Shown here one piece after another: positions 18,962 to 28,161 of a stretch of 64,000 bases of DNA; within the stretch, counting starts at the first letter, position 1; every line of letters begins with the position of its first letter. The DNA is from Mycobacterium rhizamassiliense (GTDB lineage Bacteria; Actinomycetota; Actinomycetes; Mycobacteriales; Mycobacteriaceae). The notes beneath the pieces are model-generated. The model ran no database searches and was not told the DNA's origin. It saw nothing but the letters and a program-made list of their open reading frames with translations. Position numbers and translations under genes: made by a program. Location: assembly GCF_900157375.1 (NCBI RefSeq), contig NZ_LT721901.1:1573606-1637605 (forward strand). Reading direction: 5' to 3'.

Positions 18962-19774
18962 TCACGTCTGCCAGTTGGGTGGACGCTTGTCAGCCAATGC
19001 GCGCGGACCTTCGGCGCTGTCGGGGTGGGCCCAGTGCATTCGCAGCAACGCCCAGCCGTACTCCTGCGCATCGCGGTATCCCGTTTCCAGCGCTCCCCAG
19101 ATGGCCTGCTTGGACAGCGAGACCGCTTCCGGTGAGTTGGAAGCGATGTCATGAGCGATCGATTCCGCGGTGGACATGAGTGCGCCGGCCGCCACGACCT
19201 CGTCGACCATGCCGAGTTCGTAAGCGCGCCGGGCCGATAGCCGGTAGTTGCGCCCCTGCAGAGTCATCCGCAATGCCTGTCCGAGCGGGAGGCGCTTGGC
19301 CAATCCGATGTTTTCGACAGCGCCCACCATGCCGACCGAAGTGTGGGTGTCCATAAACACCGCGTGCTCGGCGGCGACGATGATGTCTGCGTCGACGACG
19401 AAGTGCAAGCCGCCCCCGTTGACGAGCCCATTGACCGCGGCGATGACCGGTTTCCACACCCGATTCTGGTGCGGCGAGACGCGGATCTCCTCACTCATCG
19501 GGCCGTTGCCTGCGGCAACATGTCCGGCCGACGCCACCCGATCGACGTCGGCGCCTGTACAGAAGTGTCGGTCGCCGGCCCCGGTCACGATGACACAACG
19601 GATCTGCTTGTCACGCTTGACTTCTGTCCAGGCGGCCTCGAGTAGCCGCTTCATCTCAGGGCTGAACGCGTTGCCACGGTCGGGCCTGTTCAGGGTGATG
19701 TACGCGAGGTGACCATCGGTCCGGTAGAGGACGTCTGCGTCGGTCGCGTGAAGTTCCACTGATGGCTGGGTCAT
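18962..19774 (-). CDS. Crotonase-family protein with atypical active site
   Basis: This crotonase-fold protein (270 aa) has the first oxyanion loop RHFCTGADVD and the second NGLVNGGGLHFVVDAD. The first catalytic Glu of hydratases is replaced by His (GGGLHF), and the second position reads THTSVGMVG instead of PE..LG. Classical hydratase catalysis is therefore doubtful; isomerase, hydrolase or C-C cleavage activity is possible. ATG 19774 overlaps the stop of the next crotonase upstream (ATGA). The fold call is secure; the reaction is not. Confidence 0.83.
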   Translation of the reverse strand: MTQPSVELHATDADVLYRTDGHLAYITLNRPDRGNAFSPEMKRLLEAAWTEVKRDKQIRCVIVTGAGDRHFCTGADVDRVASAGHVAAGNGPMSEEIRVSPHQNRVWKPVIAAVNGLVNGGGLHFVVDADIIVAAEHAVFMDTHTSVGMVGAVENIGLAKRLPLGQALRMTLQGRNYRLSARRAYELGMVDEVVAAGALMSTAESIAHDIASNSPEAVSLSKQAIWGALETGYRDAQEYGWALLRMHWAHPDSAEGPRALADKRPPNWQT

Positions 19775-20547
19775 CGTCCGAATACGGGGTCGCGCTTTTC
19801 GGTACGAGCCAGTAACGCCTCCCGTGCATCGGGATGGCCCGACAACTGGCCGGTCAGGCGTTGCTCGAACTCGTAGCCGGATTTGAGGTCCATAAATTCG
19901 ATGGTGTTCATGCTCTCCTTGGCGGTGCGAAGCGCCGCTGGGCTGTGCCGAGCGATCTTGTGGGCGATGGACATGGCCTCGGTCAGCAGATCCTCATCTG
20001 GCACGACTTTCAAGACAGCGCCGAAGCGTTCCAGATCTGCAGCGGCGATCGGCTCGGCATTGAAATAGAGATAACGCACCAAGGGTTGGGGCAGTAACCG
20101 GGAAAGGTGCTTGGCTGCACCCATGACACCAATGGACACCTCAGGGCATCCCATCTGGGCGCTGAGACCGCAGACAGTGAAGTCGCACGATGCGGCGATC
20201 GCCAGCCCGGTGCCGAGCGCTGATCCGTTGACCGCGGCTATCACCGGTACCGGGCAGTCGTAGATCGCCCAAAACGCCTCCCGCACAGTCTTCATCCGGC
20301 CCGGGGCGTTTTCCGGAGTCATCTCGACGAACTCGCCCAGATCATTTCCCGCGCAGAAGTGACGGCCATGACCAGTCAGCACCACGATTCGGATGCCCGG
20401 TAGGTTGAGGACGAAATCGCTGAAGAAATCGCGGATCTCGCGGTACATATCCCCGTTCACGGCGTTTACCGGAGGCCTATTCATGGTGACAACCGCGACC
20501 GCGCCGTCGATCTCTGTCGACAGAAACTTCAGCTGGTCAAGTTTCAC
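19771..20547 (-). CDS. Enoyl-CoA hydratase/isomerase family protein
   Basis: This crotonase (258 aa) has GRHFCAGNDLGEF, the helix NGSALGTGLAIAASCD and GCPEVSIGVMGAAKHL. The PE motif keeps the second acidic residue, while the first is replaced (GTGLAIA). Only one of the two usual Glu residues is thus present, as in some isomerases and dienoyl-CoA processing enzymes. It is co-translated with the crotonase at 18962 and lies directly after a paired acyl-CoA dehydrogenase, whose product it probably receives. Confidence 0.86.
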   Translation of the reverse strand: MKLDQLKFLSTEIDGAVAVVTMNRPPVNAVNGDMYREIRDFFSDFVLNLPGIRIVVLTGHGRHFCAGNDLGEFVEMTPENAPGRMKTVREAFWAIYDCPVPVIAAVNGSALGTGLAIAASCDFTVCGLSAQMGCPEVSIGVMGAAKHLSRLLPQPLVRYLYFNAEPIAAADLERFGAVLKVVPDEDLLTEAMSIAHKIARHSPAALRTAKESMNTIEFMDLKSGYEFEQRLTGQLSGHPDAREALLARTEKRDPVFGR

Positions 20548-20613
20548 TGGTGCTCTCCTTAAAATTGCCCAATCGAGTTGCAGGCCAACCCGACACGTTC
20601 GGTGCTGATGCGT

Positions 20614-21729
20614 TCAGCCCAATGTCAGCGCGGCGACGCGGCGGCGATGCCAGCGCGAATCGCCGAACAGCGCTTGATCGAGCCGCGCGCGCTTGACGTA
20701 AAGGTGGATGTCGTGTTCCCAGGTAAACCCGATTCCGCCGTGCATCTCCACCGCGTCCTCAGTGACTTGAGCCGCGGCGTCGCAGCAGTAGGCCTTCGCG
20801 CGCGAGACCGCCACGGCTGCGTCGGCGGGCGCTGCGTCATAGCTGTCGATCGCCTCGTCCAACGCAGCGCGCGCGGTCTCCACTGCGATGAACATGTCAG
20901 CGCAGCGATGCTTGACCGCCTGAAATGATCCGATTGGGCGGTCGAATTGGACACGCTCCTTCACATAGCCGACGGTCATCTCCAATGCCTGTTCCGCGAC
21001 CCCGAACGCATCGCACGCGACGGCCAAGGCCGCCCGGTTGAACAGGTCGGCAGTCAGATCTTCTGCTGCAGGCCCTGCGGCAATGAGCTCGCCGTCGCCT
21101 AACGCCAGCCCACTAACCTCAAGGTCTGCGAATCTCCTGGTGATGTCGAGCATCGGTGCATTCGTCCACACCAGGCCAGAAGTTGTTGGGGCAGCAGCGA
21201 ACAGCAGGCTCGTTCCGCGACTGTCGATTGCCGGAAGGATGACGACCTCCGCTCCGGCGACGTCAGCGACGCAGGACGCCGCCCCCGATATCAGCCAACG
21301 GTCACCGTCGCGCTTGGCCCGCAGCTGATCCGATCTGGTGACACTGACAACTGCCGCCGCACGGACGTCGCCGTCGGGTAGCCGGCGCAACCACTGCGCG
21401 GCGGCGCTTTCCCGTTCAGCACCGAGCAGCGGGCCGGCAGCAAGTGCCGCGGTTGCCATCAAACCGTTGCTGCTCAGACGTCGGCCCAGCTCGATCAGGA
21501 CCACTGCCAAGTCACCGAAGCGTCCACCTGCACCACCGAGGTCCTCGCTGACTTCAATCCCGAGCCATCCCAGCCTGGCGAACTGCCGCCACAGCGTGTC
21601 ATCGAAACCGCTCGTGGTCTCTGCCAGCGCTCGAACCTGTGCTGGCGCCGAGTTGGCGCCGAGCATCTCGCGTGCGGCCGTGCGTAATTCTTCTCGAAGA
21701 TCCTGCTCCGAGGTATCAACGACGGTCAT
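20614..21729 (-). CDS. Acyl-CoA dehydrogenase, Glu-containing partner
   Basis: This acyl-CoA dehydrogenase-fold protein (371 aa) carries the C-terminal motif GGIGFTWEHDIHLYVKRARL with the expected catalytic Glu, and YVKERVQFDRPIGSFQAVKH as the FAD/substrate helix. The N-terminal half is degenerate compared with canonical enzymes, as is common for this subunit type. It is separated by only 30 bases from its likely partner at 21760, which has the FAD-binding IQR..GER..GLP motif but no Glu block. The pair probably forms a heterotetramer. Confidence 0.87.
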   Translation of the reverse strand: MTVVDTSEQDLREELRTAAREMLGANSAPAQVRALAETTSGFDDTLWRQFARLGWLGIEVSEDLGGAGGRFGDLAVVLIELGRRLSSNGLMATAALAAGPLLGAERESAAAQWLRRLPDGDVRAAAVVSVTRSDQLRAKRDGDRWLISGAASCVADVAGAEVVILPAIDSRGTSLLFAAAPTTSGLVWTNAPMLDITRRFADLEVSGLALGDGELIAAGPAAEDLTADLFNRAALAVACDAFGVAEQALEMTVGYVKERVQFDRPIGSFQAVKHRCADMFIAVETARAALDEAIDSYDAAPADAAVAVSRAKAYCCDAAAQVTEDAVEMHGGIGFTWEHDIHLYVKRARLDQALFGDSRWHRRRVAALTLG

Positions 21730-21759
21730 CCAAACGCCTCCTCGTCATGGATCGAGATC

Positions 21760-22959
21760 TCATGTGGGCACCGGCTCTCGCGGTAGACCCAAAACCCTCT
21801 CACCGATCAGAGAGCGCTGAATCTCGTTGGTACCGCCCGCGATAACCCAACCGAAAGAGTCGATGTAGTCGAGCATCCAGCGCCCTGACTCATATCCGGC
21901 GGACACCGGTTTGAAGGTGAGCCGATGGGTGTCGAGGCCGGCCAGCGACACGCCGAACGCCATCATCCGTTGCAGCAGTTCGCTGTAGAAGACTTTGACG
22001 ATCGACGATTCCGGACCCGTGCCGCCCCGCCGAACGAGATCCTCGACCATCTTCTTGCACAGCCGCCGGAAGAGGACGACCTCGGTCTGAAGGGTCACGA
22101 ACTGTTCGCGTACTGAATCGTCGTCGATCGCCGATCTGCCATCGCTGCGCCGCTCTCGGATTAATGCTTCGACCATCGACATAGCTGCGGCCATGCGCTC
22201 CGACAGCTCCAATTGTGCAAGTCCGCGCTCGGCCGACAGGGTGCTCTGCGCGATCTTCCAACCGTCGTTCTCCTCGCCGACCAAGTCGGTCACGGGCACC
22301 TCGACATCGGTGAGGAACACTTCGCAGAACTCAGCCGCTCCGGTGGCCTGCCTAATGGGGCGGGCCTCTACGCCCGGCGATTTCATGTCGAGCAGGAAAT
22401 ACGAGATCCCGCGCCGCTTCGGTGCTTTCGGATCGGTCCGGGCAAGCAGCAGGCAGCGGTCGGCGAATGCCGCACGACTCGACCACACCTTTTGACCGTT
22501 GACGACGTAGACGTCACCTGTGCGGACCGCTCGGGTGCGCAGACCCGCGAGGTCAGACCCGGCACCAGGCTCGGAGAACCCCTGACACCACACCTCGCCG
22601 TCGAGGATCGCCGGCAGATGCCGTTGCCGCTGCTCGTCGTTGCCTGCGTGCATCAGCGTTGCGTAGGCGTGGTTGAGGGCAACGAAGTAGTTGCGCAGCG
22701 GCGGCGCGTTCAATCGCGAGAACTCTTCAAAGATGACGATCTGCTCGGCGAGGGAGTAGCCGCCCCCGCCCCACTCCTTTGCCCAATGGGGCGCGGCATA
22801 GCCGCCGGTGCGCAGCGTGCGTAACCAATCACGCTGAAACGTGCGGAACTCATCATCGACGGCGACCCCGAATCTGGATTCCCATCCCACGGGGATGTGG
22901 TTTTCTGCCCAGGCCCGGACTTCGGCACGGAAGTCGGATAGGCCGTCACTACTGGTCAT
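21760..22959 (-). CDS. Acyl-CoA dehydrogenase, partner lacking the Glu motif
   Basis: This acyl-CoA dehydrogenase (399 aa) has GFSEPGAGSDLAGLRT, VNGQKVWSSRA, and the C-terminal GGTNEIQRSLIGERVLGLPRE. The GGIGxxWE block is missing and is supplied by the neighbour at 20614-21729. The N-terminus MTSSDGLSDFRAEVRAW is typical. It follows the P450 gene by 67 bases on the same strand, so oxidation by the P450 and dehydrogenation by this pair may act in sequence. Confidence 0.88.
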   Translation of the reverse strand: MTSSDGLSDFRAEVRAWAENHIPVGWESRFGVAVDDEFRTFQRDWLRTLRTGGYAAPHWAKEWGGGGYSLAEQIVIFEEFSRLNAPPLRNYFVALNHAYATLMHAGNDEQRQRHLPAILDGEVWCQGFSEPGAGSDLAGLRTRAVRTGDVYVVNGQKVWSSRAAFADRCLLLARTDPKAPKRRGISYFLLDMKSPGVEARPIRQATGAAEFCEVFLTDVEVPVTDLVGEENDGWKIAQSTLSAERGLAQLELSERMAAAMSMVEALIRERRSDGRSAIDDDSVREQFVTLQTEVVLFRRLCKKMVEDLVRRGGTGPESSIVKVFYSELLQRMMAFGVSLAGLDTHRLTFKPVSAGYESGRWMLDYIDSFGWVIAGGTNEIQRSLIGERVLGLPREPVPT

Positions 22960-23026
22960 CGTGTCCCGACTCCTCGCTCGACTTTCTCGGGCAACGTCGA
23001 TGTAAACCGCGCCCTCAGTTGACTCT

Positions 23027-24187
23027 TCAGGTGGCGGTGGCCCACTCGAGGGGCAGCGTGCTCATCGCGATGATCCCGCCATGAAAGCGAATCTTCGATG
23101 GGTCGGAGATCCGGTAATCGGGGATGCGCCGGTGCCACTCCTGCAGCGCGATTGTCAGCTCGCTGCGGGCAAGATGCGAGCCCAGACAGCGGTGTGGCCC
23201 CACTCCGAACGTGATGTGGCGGTTCACGGTTCGATCGAAGTCGGCCGTACGCGCGTTCGGGAACTCGACCTCGTCACGGTTGGCCAGACTCAGTAGCGCC
23301 ACCACCCGGTCACCGGCCTTCATGGGCACGCCATGGAAGTCCACGTCGCGGCTGAGCCTGCGTCGCTCCTTGGCCACGACCGGGTAGAGCCGAAGAAATT
23401 CCTCGACCATCGCCGGGACGGTTTCAGGTTGCTCGCGGACACGGCGACGCGCATCCTCGTGTGTGGCCAGATAGCGGAACGTCCAACCCAGAGCCGAGGG
23501 CAAGGTGTCGAGCCCGCCCAAGAACACGGTCGCGGCCAGGTTCACGCAGATCGCCATCTCGATTGGCGCACCGTCGATCTCGCCGTTGGCGATGCCCGAC
23601 AACAGGTCGCCGCGTGGGTTGCCTCGTCGTTCCTGCAACTCACCGCGGACGATCGCACGAATCGACTCCCACGCGCTGTCGCGTTCTGCGCCAACGCTGT
23701 GCAGATATTTCTCGGCCAACTGGCGGAACTCGGCACGTTTGTCGTTGGCGATGCCGTACAACTCGGCGAAGACCGCGATCGGAAAGTGCTGCGCGAAATC
23801 GGCGACCAGATCACAGGAGCCGGCCGCGGCGAAAGCGTCGATGTAGTGGTTGGCCAGCTCTCTTACCCTGTCCTCGGCCCCCACGGTCTTCCGACGTGAC
23901 AGATGTGGCAGGAGCACCTGGCGAAGCTTCTGAAGTTCGGGAGGTTGAGCGAATGAGGGCAGCAGCGGCTCCTCGGTGAAGACCTCCGATTGAAACGTCT
24001 CAGCGTCTTGCAAAAGTTCGCGGCACTGATCGAACTTTCCGATCACCCAGAAGCCGCCGTCGTAGAAATCGCCCTCCTTGGCCCAGAACGGGTCCATGTC
24101 GATGTGGGCGTCAAAGGCTTCAAATGGGTCGCGCTCGATGTCGCGGGCGAGTTGCAGATCGATGGAATCGACAACATGCACTGCCAT
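23027..24187 (-). CDS. Cytochrome P450
   Basis: This soluble bacterial P450 (386 aa) has the heme-ligand loop FGVGPHRCLG with Cys at about residue 334, the I-helix oxygen-binding stretch GGLDT (about 224-228; the last Thr of the usual AGxDTT is Leu here) and a K-helix EEFLR with the ExxR pattern near residue 263. It probably hydroxylates the pathway substrate, with electrons from a ferredoxin such as that at 27147. It is first in a long - operon and divergent from the amidohydrolases at 24435, and the 247-base spacer holds a strong -10 box. Confidence 0.93.
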   Translation of the reverse strand: MAVHVVDSIDLQLARDIERDPFEAFDAHIDMDPFWAKEGDFYDGGFWVIGKFDQCRELLQDAETFQSEVFTEEPLLPSFAQPPELQKLRQVLLPHLSRRKTVGAEDRVRELANHYIDAFAAAGSCDLVADFAQHFPIAVFAELYGIANDKRAEFRQLAEKYLHSVGAERDSAWESIRAIVRGELQERRGNPRGDLLSGIANGEIDGAPIEMAICVNLAATVFLGGLDTLPSALGWTFRYLATHEDARRRVREQPETVPAMVEEFLRLYPVVAKERRRLSRDVDFHGVPMKAGDRVVALLSLANRDEVEFPNARTADFDRTVNRHITFGVGPHRCLGSHLARSELTIALQEWHRRIPDYRISDPSKIRFHGGIIAMSTLPLEWATAT

Positions 24188-24286
24188 CTCGTTGTCAGAC
24201 CTCCCGGCTACAGGTGCTCCCGAATGCGCAAGTCAGGTAGGGGCGATCGGCACCGAATCCGCGTGCGGTTCGAGATTTATTGATTT

Positions 24287-24295
24287 TGCTATAAT
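24287..24295 (+). promoter_or_regulatory. Extended -10 promoter element (TGCTATAAT)
   Basis: A perfect TATAAT (24290-24295) with an upstream TG dinucleotide sits in a short AT-rich patch inside the 247-base gap between the P450 and the amidohydrolase at 24435. No convincing -35 box is visible at normal spacing, which fits an extended -10 promoter. It points toward the amidohydrolase operon with about 130 bases of leader. The base composition contrasts sharply with the surrounding GC-rich DNA. Confidence 0.5.
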
Positions 24296-24434
24296 TCTTC
24301 CTTACGATGATGAAGTCAAGCGAGCCGCTCGCGGAGCCGGGGTCGCTCGCCGAATGCGGGCGGGTGCCGCTACTAGCCCGCACGCGGTGCCCGTGAACGA
24401 GCGGAACGCAACTCTCAGCACAGGAGGCACTTCC

Positions 24435-25610
24435 ATGGCGAAGATTGTCGACGCCGACTCCCACATCTTCGAACAGCCTGGGATGTGGCGCGATTACATG
24501 CCTGCCTCGCAGCGACACCTGGCGTTGGAGATCGAGGAGGATGAACTGGGCTTTTCCTGGTTGACACACCGTGACAAGCGCCTGCTGCAGTGCTACATCA
24601 GCCAACCCGGTGAGTGGTGGGAGTCCTACGGCGGTCCCCATCAGCGCCAGCGCGCAGGCGAACCGGCGCAGACCCGTTACCAGGACATGCCGGCGACCTA
24701 CCGGGATCCCGTCGCACGCCGCGACGCCCTCGCTGGTTGGGGCCTCGACCAACAGGTCATCTTCCCGAACTGGGGACTGAACTTTGGTTTCTACCTACAG
24801 GGCGACGCCGAGTCAGAGCGAGCCAACATCGGTTCCTGGAACCGCTGGGCGGCCGAAATCTCCAACGTCGGCGCAGGGCGCCTGCTTCCGGCGGGTCACC
24901 TGACCCTGCGGGCTGAACCCGACTGGATCAGCGAACAACTGAACGGCATGGCGGCCGCAGGTATCAGGCAGGTGTTCCTGCCGATCGGACTCATCGACGG
25001 CAAGCGCTTGTCGCACCCCGATTTTGAGCACGTCTGGGCGCAGATGGTCGACCTCGCATTGGTTCCCACCTTCCACATTGGAGCGTTCGCCGAGCGGACC
25101 ATCGCCGATGGTTACCACGACGGCGACATCATCCAGTACATGACGCTGCAAAGCCTTGTTATGAACGGTCTCGAGGCCCAGATCGCACTCTGCGACTTGG
25201 TAACCAACGGTCTGTTCGACCGTCATCCGAAGTTGAACTGGGTCATCGCCGAATACTCGGTCGGTTGGATTCCCGAGTTCCGATTCAAGCTCGACATGGG
25301 CTACGACGTCCACTACAAGGTCGTCGGCGCGCACAACGTGACGCTGGCGAACAAGCCGTCGACATATCTCGATGAGCACATCCGGTTCGTGTCGTTCGCC
25401 AACGAACGACCCGACAAGGTGATGGACCGCTCGGCCGACAACATCATGTTCGGCAGCGACTACCCGCACGCCGAAGGCCTACTCAATCCGCTCGAGGATT
25501 ACCGCGAGAAGGCTGGCGACTTGGGAGATCGCGGGCCGGCCTTTTACGGCGGCACGCTGACCAAGGCGCTCGACAGTGCTGCAGGCGCGCGCTCCCTCGC
25601 CCGCCAATGA
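24435..25610 (+). CDS. Amidohydrolase (COG2159 type)
   Basis: This 391-aa amidohydrolase has the N-terminal VDADSHIFEQP in the position of the usual metal-binding DxHxH strand, and the C-terminal FGSDYPHAEGLLNP. The open frame extends back to 24078, but that part overlaps the P450 promoter region and has shadow composition. ATG 24435 has a clear AGGAGG seven bases upstream. Its stop overlaps the next amidohydrolase start (ATGA), so the two unlike family members are co-translated. It may act as a C-C hydrolase or decarboxylase on a ring-opened intermediate. Confidence 0.9.
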   Translation: MAKIVDADSHIFEQPGMWRDYMPASQRHLALEIEEDELGFSWLTHRDKRLLQCYISQPGEWWESYGGPHQRQRAGEPAQTRYQDMPATYRDPVARRDALAGWGLDQQVIFPNWGLNFGFYLQGDAESERANIGSWNRWAAEISNVGAGRLLPAGHLTLRAEPDWISEQLNGMAAAGIRQVFLPIGLIDGKRLSHPDFEHVWAQMVDLALVPTFHIGAFAERTIADGYHDGDIIQYMTLQSLVMNGLEAQIALCDLVTNGLFDRHPKLNWVIAEYSVGWIPEFRFKLDMGYDVHYKVVGAHNVTLANKPSTYLDEHIRFVSFANERPDKVMDRSADNIMFGSDYPHAEGLLNPLEDYREKAGDLGDRGPAFYGGTLTKALDSAAGARSLARQ

Positions 25611-27010
25611 GTGCCGCCCCGCCAGCTCTGCCACGGTTTCTCACCCGCTGCGCCAACGACGAGTTCATACCGCCGCCGCTCAATGACGTCGAGCGCCGCG
25701 CAGCGCGGATTGCCGCCGAAGCGGGCGACTCTGCCGTTGATCGGCTGAATGTCCGCGCCGAGGCCTACGTCGAATCGCGCCGCGGCATCGCGGCAGGTTT
25801 ACTCGCGGTCAACAAGGCGAACAACGAAGATTTTTTCCTCGTCCCCGATGAAGCCGCGTTTGATTCCGCGGCAGCTGATGACGCGTTGGGCGGCGATGAA
25901 CTCATCATCGACGTCCAAACCCACTACATCGCCGAGCGTGAGGCATGCGAGAGCAGTCGCGAACTCATCCGGCAGATGTATCCGATGTACGGTCCCGATT
26001 GGTGGGGCGGACTTGGCGAAAACCAATTGCTCGACTTCGCTGAGTACTTACGGTGCGTCTTCACCGAGAGCGAGACGGCTGTGGCCGTGTTGAGTTCTCC
26101 GCCAGGTTTGTCCGAAGAGCGCATGTTGTTCAACGAGGAGATGGCGGCTACCCGCCTGCTGCTGGAACGATTTGGAGCCGAGGGCCGACTCCTCAACCAT
26201 GCGGTCATCCATGCCGGTGTCGACGGTGAGATCGGCCAGATGGCCGAAGTCGAGGAGCGGATCGGCCCTGTCGGCTGGAAGGTCTACACGATGGGGGCCA
26301 CCAGCTTCAACGACTTCGGGAAAATTCATGGCTGGTTCTTGGATGACGAGATCGGTACAGCATTCCTTGAGCAGGTGATGCGCACCAACGTCCGTGTCGT
26401 CTGCGCGCACAAGGGCTTGAGCGGACAGGTGGCCGCTGGTTCTCCCCGCGACTTCGGCATCGCGGCCAACCGCTATCCCGACATCAAGTTCGTCGCTTAC
26501 CACTCCGGTTTCGAACCGGGCGACGGGCGGCCGTCCGAGGACACCCGCGAAGGTCCGTACGAAGAGGCGACTGCACACATCGGTGTGAATCGACTGATCG
26601 AATCGATTCGGGTCAACGACGTCGCGCCGGGCTCGAACATCTACGCCGAGCTCGGCACCACGTGGTACTGCCTCATCAAACGCCCGCTGGAGGCAGCCCA
26701 TGTGCTCGGTAAGCTGCTCAACGCCGTCGGGCCCGACAATGTGCTCTGGGGCACCGACGGCATCTGGTACGGCCCCACTCAGGGCGCGGTAGACACTTTC
26801 CGCGCGTTCCAGATTCCGGAGTGGATGCAAGAAACGTACGGATATCCCGAGCTGACCCCTGAACTCAAGCAGAAGATCCTCGGGATGAATGCGACAGCGG
26901 TGTACGGCATCGATCCGGTGATCGCCCGCCGTCATCAAGACACCGGCGACCTCGCCTGGATCAAGGGTGCACTCGAGGAGTTTCACCGGTCCGGCACACC
27001 CACCATGTGA
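25607..27010 (+). CDS. Amidohydrolase-family protein, divergent (467 aa)
   Basis: This is a longer member of the amidohydrolase superfamily. An N-terminal extension of about 95 residues comes before the first metal-type strand IIDVQTHYIAE. Later blocks are VVCAHKGLSGQ and LWGTDGIWYGP, the last in place of the common GSDYPHxEG. The changed C-terminal motif and extension suggest a different reaction from the partner encoded just upstream, and possibly a hetero-oligomer. The start overlaps the previous stop by four bases. A 136-base spacer follows before the convergent ferredoxin gene. Confidence 0.85.
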   Translation: MSAAPPALPRFLTRCANDEFIPPPLNDVERRAARIAAEAGDSAVDRLNVRAEAYVESRRGIAAGLLAVNKANNEDFFLVPDEAAFDSAAADDALGGDELIIDVQTHYIAEREACESSRELIRQMYPMYGPDWWGGLGENQLLDFAEYLRCVFTESETAVAVLSSPPGLSEERMLFNEEMAATRLLLERFGAEGRLLNHAVIHAGVDGEIGQMAEVEERIGPVGWKVYTMGATSFNDFGKIHGWFLDDEIGTAFLEQVMRTNVRVVCAHKGLSGQVAAGSPRDFGIAANRYPDIKFVAYHSGFEPGDGRPSEDTREGPYEEATAHIGVNRLIESIRVNDVAPGSNIYAELGTTWYCLIKRPLEAAHVLGKLLNAVGPDNVLWGTDGIWYGPTQGAVDTFRAFQIPEWMQETYGYPELTPELKQKILGMNATAVYGIDPVIARRHQDTGDLAWIKGALEEFHRSGTPTM

Positions 27011-27146
27011 CCGGCGGCAATCAGCCGGCGACGAGCTTGAGACCATGGGAGTCGGATTGAGTGCCGCGGGTGAAACCGTTCTCCGGTTCGCTCGACGGGT
27101 TATCTGACCAGGGCGCTTGACGAAAGACGAACTGGCGCTTAGGTGA

Positions 27147-27335
27147 TCAGCTGAGCGTGATCGCCGACTCGGGGCAGTTCAGGGCGCCCACCCTAGCCTG
27201 TTGAACGAGATCCTCGCCGACCTCAGCGTCGATGACCTCGCCACAACCCTCGTCGTCGGCTGTGTAGACCTCAGGAGCCATGGCATAGCAACGACCATGC
27301 CCCTGGCATGCGTCGTTGTCGATCGAGACGTGCAT
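27147..27335 (-). CDS. Small ferredoxin, CxxHxxC type
   Basis: This 62-aa single-cluster ferredoxin has DACQGHGRCYAMAPEVY, with His in place of the second cluster Cys, and a terminal NCPESAI. The pattern fits actinobacterial 3Fe-4S or atypical 4Fe-4S ferredoxins that feed P450s. ATG 27335 is supported by GGAGGG four bases upstream; the open frame further upstream is shadow over the SDR. It is the last gene of the 27147-35576 operon rather than next to the P450 at 23027, but is the only visible electron carrier in the window. Confidence 0.9.
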   Translation of the reverse strand: MHVSIDNDACQGHGRCYAMAPEVYTADDEGCGEVIDAEVGEDLVQQARVGALNCPESAITLS

Positions 27336-27375
27336 GGACCCTCCGTGTCGTCGAATGTTGTTCTGGTCGAGCCGA

Positions 27376-28161
27376 TCACGAACTGTTGCTGGACAACGTG
27401 ACCCCCCCGTCCACCACGAACTCTCGTCCTGTGATGAAGCTGGCCGCCGAGGACAGCAGGAAGGTTGCGATCGCACCCATGTCATCGGTGGTGCCCATCC
27501 GACCCATGGGGCTGTCGGTGCCTAAGCGCTCCACCTGTTCTTCGGTCATGCCCGCCGCCGCCGCGGAGGCAAGAATCATCCCGGTGCCTTTGACCCCGTG
27601 CGGGTGAAGAGAATTGACCCGAATCTGGTGTGCGGCAAGATCACCCGCGGCGAGCTTAGTGAACCCACGCACGGCCCACCGGGTCGTACCGTACCCGGCG
27701 TACCCTTTGGTCGCCATCACCCCTGACGTCGACGACAGGTTCACGATGCTGCCGGGGTGCCCGCCCTCTGCCATGCGCTTGCTGACGATCTGGGTACCCA
27801 CCCAGGTCCCCTTGAGGTTGACGTTGATCATGTGGTCGAGCTCTTCGTCGGCCTCGTCCCAGAAATCGCGTTGTCCGTAGAACACGCCGGCGTTGTTGAC
27901 CAATCCATCGATGCGCCCGTGCTCGGCAAGCGCCTCTTTGACTGAGGTTTCCCACTCCAGGCGTGAGGTGACGTCCAAGCGGTGTACGCCCTCACTGGCG
28001 TCGATGTCGGTGCGCCACACGGCGGCACCGCGATCCTCGAAGTAATCGGAGAACGCCGCGCCGAGCGAGCGCGCGGCGCCCGTCACCATGATCGTCAGGC
28101 CCGCAAGGGCGTCGTAATCCTTGATGGCCATGCTTTCGTGTGGGCGCAGGGGCGGGGTCAT
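27376..28161 (-). CDS. Short-chain dehydrogenase/reductase
   Basis: This SDR (261 aa) has the cofactor loop VTGAARSLGAAF, NNAGVFYG, active-site Ser in NLSSTSGVM and Tyr/Lys in GYGTTRWAVRG; the YxxxK Lys is Arg here (YGTTR), an unusual change. The C-terminus FITGREFVVDGG is typical. ATG 28161 overlaps the crotonase stop (ATGA); a second ATG at 28131 is a possible start. The missing Lys could weaken or change catalysis, so its enzymatic role is less certain than its family. Confidence 0.85.
   Translation of the reverse strand: MTPPLRPHESMAIKDYDALAGLTIMVTGAARSLGAAFSDYFEDRGAAVWRTDIDASEGVHRLDVTSRLEWETSVKEALAEHGRIDGLVNNAGVFYGQRDFWDEADEELDHMINVNLKGTWVGTQIVSKRMAEGGHPGSIVNLSSTSGVMATKGYAGYGTTRWAVRGFTKLAAGDLAAHQIRVNSLHPHGVKGTGMILASAAAAGMTEEQVERLGTDSPMGRMGTTDDMGAIATFLLSSAASFITGREFVVDGGVTLSSNSS

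Noticed and set aside
18853-19152. N-terminal extension of the AMP ligase
   Set aside because: It overlaps the crotonase gene in another frame and reads as Arg/Ser-rich shadow sequence.
24078-24434. N-terminal extension of the amidohydrolase
   Set aside because: It crosses the promoter region and the P450 5' end and has poor composition. The ATG at 24435 has a strong ribosome site.
27011-27028. CCGGC...GCCGG hairpin after the amidohydrolase pair as a terminator
   Set aside because: The stem is only five bases and there is no T-run, so it is common by chance in GC-rich DNA.
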